This document shows positions 25,685 through 34,011 of a stretch of 64,000 bases of DNA, piece after piece. Position numbers and translations under genes: made by a program. Position 1 is the first letter of the stretch. The number at the start of each line of letters is the position of its first letter. This DNA comes from Syntrophaceae bacterium UBA7520 (GTDB taxonomy: Bacteria > Desulfobacterota > Syntrophia > Syntrophales > Smithellaceae): contig DLNC01000003.1 of the NCBI GenBank assembly GCA_002478265.1, forward strand, positions 85,013 to 149,012, given 5' to 3'. Under the pieces are notes generated by a model. It saw only the letters and a program-made list of their open reading frames with translations, had not been told where the DNA came from and made no database searches.

Positions 25685-27142
25685 TTATTTTTCAAATCGC
25701 TTACCCCAGGGAATGATTCCCGCGGCGATCTTTGCCTTTTCTTCATATTGCTTGAGCGGTGATTCCGCCAGAATCATCATCTTCTGCGCCGCCATGGAAC
25801 CTTCCGCGTGCACGGTGGTCACTTCATGAAACGCCGATTCATGCGAACATACATGACGCATCGTCTCGTGAATCATTTTCAATCTATCCAGCGTGCTGTA
25901 TTTTTCCGCACCGCCCAGGTAATGTTCGAGGTAATCGTGAATATCGGGATTCTCCCAATCCTTTTTATCCGGCGCGGTCGCGATAATACCGCCGCCGATA
26001 TCCTGGATGAGCTTGATGAATTCGTGATACTTGCTGGCGAAATGCAGTTTGGCCATGTTGCAGATAAGCGGACTGGGGACGGCGATATCCCCGTACATCA
26101 CCGGATTAGCCGCCGCGGCGTCGGCGAGCGCGCGTAATGTTTCCACGTACGCGGCGATATCGGCGAGCTTATCGCGGATGTGGCCTACTTTATCCAGGCC
26201 GTTGTATTTGGCCATGGCCACGGCGCAGCCGGCCATCACTTCCACCGCGGGAACCTTGTAGCTGATCGCCGTGAAACGATGGAACGTAGCAAAGGTGTAT
26301 GCCAGAAGCATCGAATACTGCCACTCGCCGCACATGAACACGCGCTCCCAAGGAACAAAAACATTGTCAAAAACGATCATCGCTTCGGTCAACTCACGCA
26401 CCGGACGGTCCGCGTGAAATTCATGGTCAGTCCACGCACCGCGCCCGCCACGGCAAATAAAAGTGATTCCTTTGGTATTGGCCGGTATCGCGAAACTCAC
26501 GGCGTAATCGGCTTCATTTTCGCGCATCTGGCGCGTGGGCACAACGAGGATTTCATTGGCCGCCGGCGCGCTGGTTATATGGATCTTGGCGCCTTTCACG
26601 ACAATGCCTTCTTTATTTTTATCCACCACATGCAGATAATAATCAGGATGTTTCTGCTGCGCCGGCTCCCTGCCGCGGTCCCCCTTGACGCAGGTTACCG
26701 CGCCGCAGGTATGCAAATCGTTTTTGCGCAGATGTTCCAGAAAATTGAGCGCGTTTTCCTGATACTGCTTTTTCCCCATTTGCCCGGCAACGACAAAAGC
26801 GGCATTGAGACAATCGGTGCCGATATCCCGGCCAAAGGGCAGGCCGCCGATAACTTCGATCGAGCGTTGGATCATTTTCGTGCGGTTGGCCAAATCCTCC
26901 CTGTTGGCGGGCGTGATAAAATAACGGTTGATTGGCTCTCCTGTTTTGGGGTGCGGCGCTACAAAAAGATTGCGGATCTCAGGATCTTTCGAGGCCGTCA
27001 ATTCATACCCGCCGGCAATCGTGTCCACGGTGATCCCGAGAATCCGGTGCTTGGTGATATCTTCCACTTTCTCGCCGCGGATATAAACACGCCGACCGTC
27101 GCGCAGACTTTGTTTGTATTCCTCCACGCTGCGAATAGCCAT
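25685..27142 (-). CDS. 4-hydroxyphenylacetate 3-hydroxylase (HpaB)/AbfD-family flavoprotein
   Basis: The 485-residue protein has the family fold of acyl-CoA dehydrogenase-like flavoproteins: an N-terminal helical domain, a middle beta domain (GIVVKGAKIHITSAPAANEILVVPTRQMRENEADYAVSFAIPAN) and FDNVFVPWERVFMCGEW, then a C-terminal four-helix domain with GGGIIATAPDKKDWENPDI. The closest well-known anaerobic member, 4-hydroxybutyryl-CoA dehydratase, binds a [4Fe-4S] cluster through two Cys four apart, a His and another Cys seven further on. Here only one Cys (111) of the first pair is present (Ile107 replaces its partner) and Tyr stands where the last Cys should be, so the cluster is probably absent. 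Its reaction is therefore unknown. AGGAGAG precedes the ATG. Confidence 0.75.
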   Translation of the reverse strand: MAIRSVEEYKQSLRDGRRVYIRGEKVEDITKHRILGITVDTIAGGYELTASKDPEIRNLFVAPHPKTGEPINRYFITPANREDLANRTKMIQRSIEVIGGLPFGRDIGTDCLNAAFVVAGQMGKKQYQENALNFLEHLRKNDLHTCGAVTCVKGDRGREPAQQKHPDYYLHVVDKNKEGIVVKGAKIHITSAPAANEILVVPTRQMRENEADYAVSFAIPANTKGITFICRGGRGAWTDHEFHADRPVRELTEAMIVFDNVFVPWERVFMCGEWQYSMLLAYTFATFHRFTAISYKVPAVEVMAGCAVAMAKYNGLDKVGHIRDKLADIAAYVETLRALADAAAANPVMYGDIAVPSPLICNMAKLHFASKYHEFIKLIQDIGGGIIATAPDKKDWENPDIHDYLEHYLGGAEKYSTLDRLKMIHETMRHVCSHESAFHEVTTVHAEGSMAAQKMMILAESPLKQYEEKAKIAAGIIPWGKRFEK

Positions 27143-27182
27143 AAATCTCTCCTTCCTCTGTATTTATTTTTGCAACATTGCC

Positions 27183-28688
27183 TTAAGCCATTTTCCTGAG
27201 TTCCTTTTTCAGTACTTTGCCTACCAAGCTCTTCGGCAACGCATCCATGAATACTATTTCTTTAGGCGCCAAAAAATTAGTAAGCTTATTCTTGCAATAT
27301 TCGATGATTTCTTCAGCGGTAGCTTTCTGTCCGGGATTCAACACGACAAAGGCCTTGATGTTTTCTCCGTAAATATCATCTTTCATTCCCACCACCGCCG
27401 CTTCCGATATTTTGGGATGCGCGAATAATACCTCTTCCACGGTGCGCGGCGATATATTTTCTCCGCCTTTGATGATTAAATCCTTTTTACGGTCGGTAAT
27501 CCAGAAATAACCGTCTTCGTCTTCGTAGCCGACATCCCCGGTGTGCAGCCAGCCGTCGCGCAGGGCCTGCGCCGTTTCTTCGGGCTTGTTCCAGTAACCT
27601 TTCATAATCTGCGGTCCGCGGATGACGATTTCTCCCTGCTGACCGCGCGGCAGAAATTTACCGTCGTCATCCATAATCTTCATTTCCGTTCCCTTCATCG
27701 GAATGCCGATGGAGCCGACTTTCTTCAGGCCGTGAATCGGATTGGTGGCGTTATTCGCGCCGGCTTCCGTAAGCCCCCATCCTTCGCATATTTCGCCGCC
27801 GTAAACCTCCTTAAACTTTTTCCAGGTCTCCAGAGCCAGCGGCGCCGAACCGCATATCCAGTACTTCATGGAGCTGAGGTCATATTTTTTCGGCTCCGGA
27901 TATAAAAGCAGGTAAACGTACATCGTGGGAACAGCAACCAGAATGTTGGCCTTATATTTGGCGATTGAAGAAAGAATCAATTCCAGGTCAAAGCTGTCCA
28001 GCAAGACAGTGGTGGCTGTGCGAAACATGCCGTTGTTGATTGTGGCAATGCCGAAAGAGTGGCAAAGAGGCAAAACGCTCACGTTGGTCATGCCATCCGG
28101 GAACGGCATACTCTCAAACTGCATCTTGGCGTTGGCGTAAAGCGAATGATGCGTGTGCATAACTCCTTTGGAATTGCCGGTCGTACCGGCGGTGTAAATG
28201 AGGGCGGCAAGCTCATCTTCTTTCATGTCGGCGAAGGAATGATCTTCATTTTCCGCCGCGATGAGGTCATGGTAAGCAAGTGTTCCTTCCGGAACTTCTT
28301 GGTCCACCAGGATGACCGTTTTCATCTCGGGAGCTTTGGCCTGTGCCGTACGCACCCTGGGAAGAAAAGCGACGCTGCTCACCACCAATTTGGCGCCCGA
28401 ATCTTTGTAAATATAAGCTATCTCATCATCGTTCATCAGATAGTTGATTGGCACAATGACCGCGCCCATTCTCCAGCAGGCGCCAAAAGATTCCAAAACC
28501 TCCGGACAGTTCGGCGTCTGAATGATTACCCTGTCTCCCCTTTTTACGCCAAGCTTCCTGAGCGCACTGGTCAGCTTGCGTGAGTTTTTCTGCAGCTCAA
28601 AGTTCGTCATTACCCTTTCCTTGAAATAAAGGGCCACGCGTTCGCCTTCGCCCTGAACTTTTTTCTCGCGAAACTCAGCCAGATTCAT
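27183..28688 (-). CDS. AMP-forming acyl-CoA ligase
   Basis: A 501-residue ligase with ALIYTAGTTGNSKGVMHTH as the phosphate-binding motif, WGLTEAGAN for the adenine pocket, and GDVGYEDEDGYFWITDRKKDLIIKGGENISPRTVEE followed by a C-terminal catalytic Lys in SLVGKVLKKELR. It makes an acyl-CoA from a carboxylic acid, ATP and CoA. It lies 40 bases before the HpaB-like gene and 50 bases after an SDR gene on the same strand. AGGAGG before the ATG is strong. The chain length or ring type of the substrate cannot be told from sequence. Confidence 0.93.
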   Translation of the reverse strand: MNLAEFREKKVQGEGERVALYFKERVMTNFELQKNSRKLTSALRKLGVKRGDRVIIQTPNCPEVLESFGACWRMGAVIVPINYLMNDDEIAYIYKDSGAKLVVSSVAFLPRVRTAQAKAPEMKTVILVDQEVPEGTLAYHDLIAAENEDHSFADMKEDELAALIYTAGTTGNSKGVMHTHHSLYANAKMQFESMPFPDGMTNVSVLPLCHSFGIATINNGMFRTATTVLLDSFDLELILSSIAKYKANILVAVPTMYVYLLLYPEPKKYDLSSMKYWICGSAPLALETWKKFKEVYGGEICEGWGLTEAGANNATNPIHGLKKVGSIGIPMKGTEMKIMDDDGKFLPRGQQGEIVIRGPQIMKGYWNKPEETAQALRDGWLHTGDVGYEDEDGYFWITDRKKDLIIKGGENISPRTVEEVLFAHPKISEAAVVGMKDDIYGENIKAFVVLNPGQKATAEEIIEYCKNKLTNFLAPKEIVFMDALPKSLVGKVLKKELRKMA

Positions 28689-28738
28689 AAATCCTCCTTA
28701 ATATTTATTTATATCCACTAATACTGTTTTACGGTTCT

Positions 28739-29503
28739 TCAGAGCGCCGTAACGCCGCCATCTATAGTAACTATCGTGCCCGTAATATAACGAGCGCAAT
28801 CCGAGGCAAGAAAAGCAACGAGATTGGCCACATCTGACGGCTCCCCCGGCGGCGGCTCTTTTGGCAATAAATCCTGCCAGCGTGTTTCATCATTGAATTT
28901 ATTTCGCGCCAAACCTCTGAGCAAAGATTCAAGTCTGTCCGTTTTGATCAGGCCGGGATTGATTCCGACCACACGGATGCCGTCATTAAAACTGCGCGCG
29001 CCCAGCGCTCTGGTAAAAGCCATGAGCGCGGCGTTGGCCGCCCCGCCGGCGATATAATCTTTGCCGGGCCTTTCTCCCGCCGCGCCGATAATATTAATAA
29101 TCACGCCGTAATGACGTTCTTTCATCTGCGGGTAACCGGCGCGGCATAAATTAATGTAGCCGAAAACTTTCAAATCCCATGCTTCACGCCAGTTTTGCTC
29201 TTCTATCTTCCATAAATCACCGCGTGGAATCGCGCCGGCATTGTTGATGAGGATATCTATCTGCGGACAGGCCAGCGCCAGTGCTCGCGCATCGGCGCCG
29301 CGGCTCAAATCAACAGGATAAATACTTACTGGCACATCGTATCTCGCCTCCAGTTGTCGCTTGGCCAGTTGCAGGCCTTCTTCCGAGCGCGCCGCCAAAT
29401 GTAAAGCACAACCCTCCGCGGCAAGCGCATCGGCGCTGGCACGCCCGATCCCGCGCGATGCGCCGGTAATTAATGCTATTTTGCCCCGTAGCTTTAAATC
29501 CAT
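28739..29503 (-). CDS. SDR-family protein with altered catalytic residues
   Basis: The 254-residue protein keeps the NAD(P)-binding TGASRGIGRA, the structural DILINNAG motif and the C-terminal NPGLIKT plus ITGTIVTIDGG, so the Rossmann fold is intact. The active site is unusual: Tyr150 is present (K-D-Y-I-A-G-G), but the Lys expected four residues later is Gly154, and the usual Ser about 12 residues before Tyr is missing (INIIGAAG). A subfamily with Y-x-x-G instead of Y-x-x-x-K exists in aromatic-acid catabolic clusters as I recall, so this may be a natural variant rather than decay. The ATG lies 4 bases after the preceding stop. Confidence 0.82.
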   Translation of the reverse strand: MDLKLRGKIALITGASRGIGRASADALAAEGCALHLAARSEEGLQLAKRQLEARYDVPVSIYPVDLSRGADARALALACPQIDILINNAGAIPRGDLWKIEEQNWREAWDLKVFGYINLCRAGYPQMKERHYGVIINIIGAAGERPGKDYIAGGAANAALMAFTRALGARSFNDGIRVVGINPGLIKTDRLESLLRGLARNKFNDETRWQDLLPKEPPPGEPSDVANLVAFLASDCARYITGTIVTIDGGVTAL

Positions 29504-29507
29504 ATCG

Positions 29508-30035
29508 TTAACCTTTTTCCAGCTCGATCTGCAGCGCCTCCAGAATACGGCATACCATGCCGTAATAGGCGATGGTTGTTGTCACTTCCACCACCTCTTC
29601 CTCGCTGAAATGCTTGCGAACATTATTGAATGTCTCTTCGAGCACGCGGATATTCAGCGTTTCTTCATCGGTATAGGCCAGAAGCGCTTTTTCAATATCG
29701 TCAAACTCGTTTGATTTTTTCCAATCCGGCAAAGCGTCGATTTGCTCCTGACGCACACCCGCACGCAAAGCAATGGGCACATGCTGAGTCCACTCATACT
29801 TGGCTTTGTTGATTGAACCCACCCTTAAAATGGCCAGCTCACGCAAATGAGGAGGCAAAACACCCTGAAAAAGAATCGCGTTTCCCAATTGCAGAAATCT
29901 CCTGCCGATTTGGGGACAGCGAGCCATTATTTTAAAAAGATTTAATACGCGGCCGCCGTTTTTTTCTATGCGCTCAAATGTTTCGTTTAATTCGGGAGAA
30001 ATGTTTTTTTGATCAGGAAAACTTACCCGCGCCAA
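29508..30035 (-). CDS. Carboxymuconolactone decarboxylase / AhpD-like protein
   Basis: A 175-residue helical protein of the CMD family: PPHLRELAILRVGSINKAKYEWTQHVPIALRAGV, then a second helical block (LLAYTDEETLNIRVLEETFNNVRKHFSEEEVVEVTTTIAYYGMVCRILEALQI). The C-x-x-C of true AhpD alkylhydroperoxidases is not present in the conserved helix (E-W-T-Q-H replaces it), so peroxidase activity is unlikely. The start codon is TTG at 30035, with GAGGTG about 5 bases upstream. It is four bases from the next SDR gene and probably co-translated. Confidence 0.85.
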   Translation of the reverse strand: MARVSFPDQKNISPELNETFERIEKNGGRVLNLFKIMARCPQIGRRFLQLGNAILFQGVLPPHLRELAILRVGSINKAKYEWTQHVPIALRAGVRQEQIDALPDWKKSNEFDDIEKALLAYTDEETLNIRVLEETFNNVRKHFSEEEVVEVTTTIAYYGMVCRILEALQIELEKG

Positions 30036-30091
30036 AACACACCTCTTCTTTTCTCTTTTTAAAAATTAACTTTATTGCACACATTTTTTAG

Positions 30092-30178
30092 TCCGGCATT
30101 CCCTGCATACGCTGGGCTTCGCTGCCGGATTTCACCCCGCATACACGGGGTTTAACCTTGAGTCCCGCATTCGTGGGA
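30092..30178. repeat. Cluster of three short hairpin repeats
   Basis: Three related palindromic units lie in a row: CCGGCA...TGCCGG (30093-30128) enclosing CCCTGCATACGCTGGG, then ACCCCG-CATACA-CGGGGT (30134-30151), then TCCC-GCATTCGT-GGGA (30163-30178). They share a degenerate core of the form C-C-C-x-G-C-A-T-x-C-x-x-G-G-G. They resemble REP-like intergenic repeats and lie between two genes of the same strand. Confidence 0.55.
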
Positions 30179-30233
30179 TTCCGCATTGCACAGCAACGCT
30201 TCCCCTTTGGTCTTCTGCCTTCAGCCTTATATC

Positions 30234-31034
30234 CTATCCTACCCGCGCGCTCTGACCGCCATCAACCGGCAGCAGGGCGCCGGTGATAAATTTTGCCTCA
30301 TCAGAAGCCAAAAACAAAGCGGCATAAGCTGTATCCCAGCCCGTGCCCATACCGCCTTTGAGCGGCACCATGCTGCTGCGCTCTTTAATCAACTCTTTTT
30401 TATCTATTCCACGGAGGCGAGAAATTCCTTCAATCGCCATGGGAGTATTCATGAAGCCCGGCATGATCGTATTGGCGCGGATGCCCTTCGGGGCATACAT
30501 AAAGGCGATCGCATGGGTAAAAGAATTAACGGCGGCTTTGGAAGTTTTATAGGCGAGCATTGGAGAGGCGCAAACGGAAGCGATGGAGGAAATATTGACG
30601 ATGGCGCCGCCGCCCTGCTTTTCCATGTAGGGAATGACATGCTTGCAGGTAAGAAAAACGCTTTTCACGTTCACATTATAGATGCGTTCCCAGTCTTCCT
30701 CTTTTAGCTTGACCGGTCCCAGCGCTTCGCCGCCGGTACCGACATTGTTTACCAGAATATCAATACAGCCGTAGCGTTCGGCACATGCCTCGGCAATCTT
30801 TTGACAATCCCGCGCGCTGGTTACATCAGCTTCGAACGCAAAAGATTCGCCGCCTTCCTCAATGATCATTCTTTGGGTTTCCTGGGCGGAGGAAAGATTA
30901 TGGTCAACAGCCATGACCTTCGCGCCCGCACGGGCGAACAACACGGATATGGCGCGGCCGTTGCCTATCGTGTCGCCGGGCGTCTGACCGGCGCCGGTGA
31001 CAATCGCCACTTTTCCTTCCAGTCTTTTCTCCAT
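30234..31034 (-). CDS. SDR-family oxidoreductase
   Basis: The 266-residue enzyme has VTGAGQTPGDTIGNGRAISVLFARAGAKVMAVD as an extended nucleotide-binding motif, DILVNNVGTGG, NISSIASV with the catalytic Ser, and LAYKTSKAAVNSFTHA with the Tyr and Lys. The C-terminal TGALLPVDGG is typical. It would reduce or oxidise a hydroxyl/keto group, perhaps on an acyl-CoA intermediate as in beta-oxidation. It is the first gene of the minus-strand block; a palindromic operator candidate lies 169 bases upstream. No strong ribosome binding site precedes the ATG. Confidence 0.88.
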   Translation of the reverse strand: MEKRLEGKVAIVTGAGQTPGDTIGNGRAISVLFARAGAKVMAVDHNLSSAQETQRMIIEEGGESFAFEADVTSARDCQKIAEACAERYGCIDILVNNVGTGGEALGPVKLKEEDWERIYNVNVKSVFLTCKHVIPYMEKQGGGAIVNISSIASVCASPMLAYKTSKAAVNSFTHAIAFMYAPKGIRANTIMPGFMNTPMAIEGISRLRGIDKKELIKERSSMVPLKGGMGTGWDTAYAALFLASDEAKFITGALLPVDGGQSARVG

Positions 31035-31202
31035 CTTAAAACCAAACTTTATTGACAGGAGCTATTTCTTTTATGCAGAATAAATTCGCCCAGTGTCCGC
31101 AAAAACAAAGTTTGAACAAACAGTAAAGAGCAAAACCCGGAACGGTACCCTTAAGTTATTTAACCAATAAAAATTTCTAAATAGATGTTTACTATTATGT
31201 AT

Positions 31203-31220
31203 AAAGAACGACCGTTCTTT
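31203..31220. promoter_or_regulatory. Candidate TetR-type operator upstream of the catabolic block
   Basis: AAAGAACG-AC-CGTTCTTT (31203-31220) is a perfect 18-bp palindrome with the A-A-C-G-N2-C-G-T-T core frequent in TetR-family operators. It lies in the 293-base gap upstream of the SDR gene at 31034 and downstream of the TraB/GumN gene. The rest of this gap is AT-rich and shows no gene. Confidence 0.5.
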
Positions 31221-31327
31221 TTCCCTTTATTTGTAGCACGCCTTAATCATCAGCGCAAGGCAATTGTTATTCATCATTATAAATCCGTCCACCTGCCTTG
31301 ATGCCTGGAAGCATTTCCTTGCGAAAG

Positions 31328-32206
31328 TTATCGCTTTTGCAACTTAACTAATTTATACCCGCGCTGGCGCAATAAATTCAGCAAGCCCTCTTCGCCGGCA
31401 AAGTGCGCTACTCCGCCAACCACCATCGTGTTTTCCTCGCCGCCCAAAAAAGTTTCCACGATTTTTACCCATCTTTTGTTCCGGTCAGTGATGATTGTTT
31501 GATAAGCTTCCGGATAGCCTTTCAGCCTTTTCAGGTAAACGCGGTCGATCTCTTCCTCATCACCTTTCTTCCAGGCGGCGACCGTCTTCGTATAATACTC
31601 TTCGAGCATTTTGAGCTCCTCTATTGATTCCATCATTTGCCTGGCGTCGAGCGCCGCGTCCAACAAGGATAAAAATTTTATCTGCTCTTCAGCCGTTTCC
31701 AAAGCGCCAATTGTTTTGCCGTCCTGCAGAGCTTTTTCCTTGAAATAATAATCAACGCCTTTTTTCAAATCCGCTCCCAGTTTATTCATCTCAAAAACGG
31801 TAAGCGTAATCAGAAAAAATCCAGGGCGCAGATACGCCAGCCTGTTCATCGGATAATTTTTATCTTTGCAGAAAATTTCCACGCGCTCATATATTTCGGC
31901 TGGCAGATGCTCGCGCAGCGTCTTGCCATCGCTGTACACGGATGCCCGCAAATATTTTTCCATGTTTTCCGGTCTCTCCATCTCTCCGGGCATTACTTCG
32001 AAAACTATCCGGCGCGAATTATCATAAGCGCGGAAAAATTCGGCGGGCAGAGGATGATCCGCCGAGCGCAGCAAATGAACGGAGCCGGCCAGATAAACCG
32101 TGGCCTTACCGGCCCTGACCATCCAGACGGAACTTTGCGCCACGGCATCCGCCGCCATAAAGACAAAAAACGCCGGCAAAACAAAACGCCATAAACTGAA
32201 TTTCAT
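31328..32206 (-). CDS. TraB/GumN-family protein, exported
   Basis: The 292-residue protein has a signal peptide ending near AVAQ and the TraB/GumN blocks VWMVRAGKATVYLAGSVHLLRSADHPLP at the start of the mature part and TMVVGGVAHFAGEEGLLNLLRQRGYKL at the end. The G-x-x-H motifs at both ends are the conserved putative metal-binding site of this superfamily, which includes the pheromone-shutdown factor TraB and eukaryotic TIKI proteases. A periplasmic or lipid-facing hydrolase is possible. It follows the ABC-2 permease by 29 bases on the same strand. AGGAGA precedes the ATG. Confidence 0.88.
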   Translation of the reverse strand: MKFSLWRFVLPAFFVFMAADAVAQSSVWMVRAGKATVYLAGSVHLLRSADHPLPAEFFRAYDNSRRIVFEVMPGEMERPENMEKYLRASVYSDGKTLREHLPAEIYERVEIFCKDKNYPMNRLAYLRPGFFLITLTVFEMNKLGADLKKGVDYYFKEKALQDGKTIGALETAEEQIKFLSLLDAALDARQMMESIEELKMLEEYYTKTVAAWKKGDEEEIDRVYLKRLKGYPEAYQTIITDRNKRWVKIVETFLGGEENTMVVGGVAHFAGEEGLLNLLRQRGYKLVKLQKR

Positions 32207-32235
32207 CGAATTCTCCTCGCTTCTATTAATTAAAA

Positions 32236-33000
32236 TTATTTCATCCTGCCAAAAAGAAAGCTGCCCAGAAACAGCATCATTACCGTAAAGAAAATTATAA
32301 TCAAAAAATCAACATAGAGAGGGAAGATATTCGCCTGAAGCAGCGCGCCTCTTACGCCATCCACAGTATAGGTCAGCGGATTGAGTTTTACCATACCCCG
32401 CAGCCACAGCGGAAGCTTTTCCGTAATCGGAAAAAGCGCGCCGGACAGGAAAAAAAGCGGAAAAATAAGAAACGCGGAGACCACCTGAAACCCTTCCAGG
32501 CTTTCAAAAAGCGATCCCAGCGCCAGCCCCAGCGAAACCATGCCGATCGCCGTAATCAACAGTAAAAGAAGCGCGAGCGGTATCCCCCACGGATTAACCG
32601 CCGGAAACATAAAGGAAAGGGAAAAGAGAACAAGGATTTGCAGAATAACGTCAGTGCAGCCGCCGAGAACTTTTCCCAGAAAAATACTGATGCGCGAGAC
32701 CGGCGCCACAAGTATCGCCTTAAGCACGTCGAGTTTGCGGTCCCATACAATATAGAGGCCGAAATAAACAGAGCCAAACAGAACCAGCATGGAGAGAATT
32801 CCCGGATAAATATAATCACGATAGTCAAAAGAGCCGATGGTGACACTCGCACCAATGCCGCTGCCGAAAAGAAAAAGCCACATCAAGGGTTGTACGATGC
32901 TTGAAACAATCCTGCTTTTTTCACGCTGAAAAACCTTAAACTCGCGCCACCACACCGCGTAAACGCCCATTAGTTCTCTGCGGATAAATCCTTTATCCAT
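32236..33000 (-). CDS. ABC-2 type transporter permease
   Basis: The 254-residue protein has six hydrophobic segments and the ABC-2 membrane blocks QREKSRIVSSIVQPLMWLFLFGSGIG, DYIYPGILSMLVLFGSVYFGL, and GFQVVSAFLIFPLFFLSGALFPITEKLP. It forms the membrane part of an exporter with the ATPase encoded just upstream (33005). Its ATG is 4 bases past the ATPase stop, so the two are coupled. The cargo is unknown; DrrB/NodJ-like permeases export small hydrophobic molecules or glycolipids. Confidence 0.93.
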   Translation of the reverse strand: MDKGFIRRELMGVYAVWWREFKVFQREKSRIVSSIVQPLMWLFLFGSGIGASVTIGSFDYRDYIYPGILSMLVLFGSVYFGLYIVWDRKLDVLKAILVAPVSRISIFLGKVLGGCTDVILQILVLFSLSFMFPAVNPWGIPLALLLLLITAIGMVSLGLALGSLFESLEGFQVVSAFLIFPLFFLSGALFPITEKLPLWLRGMVKLNPLTYTVDGVRGALLQANIFPLYVDFLIIIFFTVMMLFLGSFLFGRMK

Positions 33001-33004
33001 TACA

Positions 33005-33982
33005 TCATGACCCTCTCTGGCGGTAACGAGCTATAGAATCCACCCAGCTACCGGCATCCTCCACCGTATCATCGCGTATATCCCGGCCGGTCAGCTTGAT
33101 AAAGACATCGTTGAGCGTCGGCACTCTCATTTCCACGCAGTGAACGTCTTTCATTAACGATAAAATTTTGGGCAGGTGACGGTGCGCCTCCTTGGTAATT
33201 ATTTCCAGCGTGCCGTCATTTTCCCGCACTTCGGAAACGTAAGGCAGGTTACGGATTTTTTCGAGCGGTTGTTTTGCCGCTCTCACGACAACCATCTCCC
33301 CGCCCATTGTTTCTTTCAATTTTTCGGGCGTATCCAGCGCGATTATCCGGCCGTGATCGATGATGCCCACGCGGTCGCAAACCTGTTCCGCCTCTTCCAT
33401 ATAATGGGTGGTCAGCACAATCGTCGTCTGCTCGGCATGCGCCGTCTTCTTTATGTATTCCCAGAGGCGCGCCCTTGTCTGCGGATCAAGCCCCAGCGTC
33501 GGCTCATCCAGAAAAAGCACCGCCGGCCTATGCAAAAGCCCGCGCGCCAATTCCAGCCGGCGACGCATCCCGCCGGAATAGGTGCGCGTAATATCATCAG
33601 CGCGATGCCTCAGATCAACCAGCTCAAGCATCTGTTCGATTCTTTCTTTTCTGACGCGGGAAGAAACACTATAAAGGCGGGCGTGCAACTCCAGATTTTC
33701 CCGGCCCGTGAGCACGGTATCGAGAGTGGGATCCTGAAAGACAATGCCTACCTGCCGCCGGACACGGGACGGTTCCCGAACTACATCATAACCCGCGAGA
33801 AAAGCGCTGCCGGATGAGGGACGGATAATGGTGCAAAGCATGCCGATAGTCGTGGTTTTGCCTGCGCCATTTGGCCCCAAAAGGCCGAATATTTCTCCCT
33901 TTTGAATACTAAGATCAACCCCGGCGACAGCTTCTATCCGCCCGAAACTTTTCTTCAACGCGCTGGTCAGAATAATGGCCAT
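33005..33982 (-). CDS. ABC-2 type transporter ATP-binding protein (DrrA-like)
   Basis: The ~325-residue ATPase has Walker A GPNGAGKTTT, Q-loop VFQDPTLDTVLTGRENLELHARLY, signature YSGGMRRRLELARGLLHRPAVLFLDEPTLGLD and the H-loop LTTHYMEEAEQVCDRVGII. The ~75-residue C-terminal extension after the ATPase core is usual in DrrA-like proteins. The start is taken at 33982 (MAIILTSALKK); an upstream in-frame ATG at 34039 would overlap the end of the SppA-like gene. It pairs with the permease at 32236. Confidence 0.95.
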   Translation of the reverse strand: MAIILTSALKKSFGRIEAVAGVDLSIQKGEIFGLLGPNGAGKTTTIGMLCTIIRPSSGSAFLAGYDVVREPSRVRRQVGIVFQDPTLDTVLTGRENLELHARLYSVSSRVRKERIEQMLELVDLRHRADDITRTYSGGMRRRLELARGLLHRPAVLFLDEPTLGLDPQTRARLWEYIKKTAHAEQTTIVLTTHYMEEAEQVCDRVGIIDHGRIIALDTPEKLKETMGGEMVVVRAAKQPLEKIRNLPYVSEVRENDGTLEIITKEAHRHLPKILSLMKDVHCVEMRVPTLNDVFIKLTGRDIRDDTVEDAGSWVDSIARYRQRGS

Positions 33983-34011
33983 ACAAGAAAATAATGCCGA
34001 TCTACAGATAA

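Noticed and set aside
25685..27142. Calling the HpaB-family gene 4-hydroxybutyryl-CoA dehydratase (abfD)
   Set aside because: Two of the four expected cluster ligands are replaced (Ile107, and Tyr for the last Cys).
30134..30178. A CRISPR-like array
   Set aside because: Only three short, degenerate palindromes with no regular spacers; better described as REP-like.
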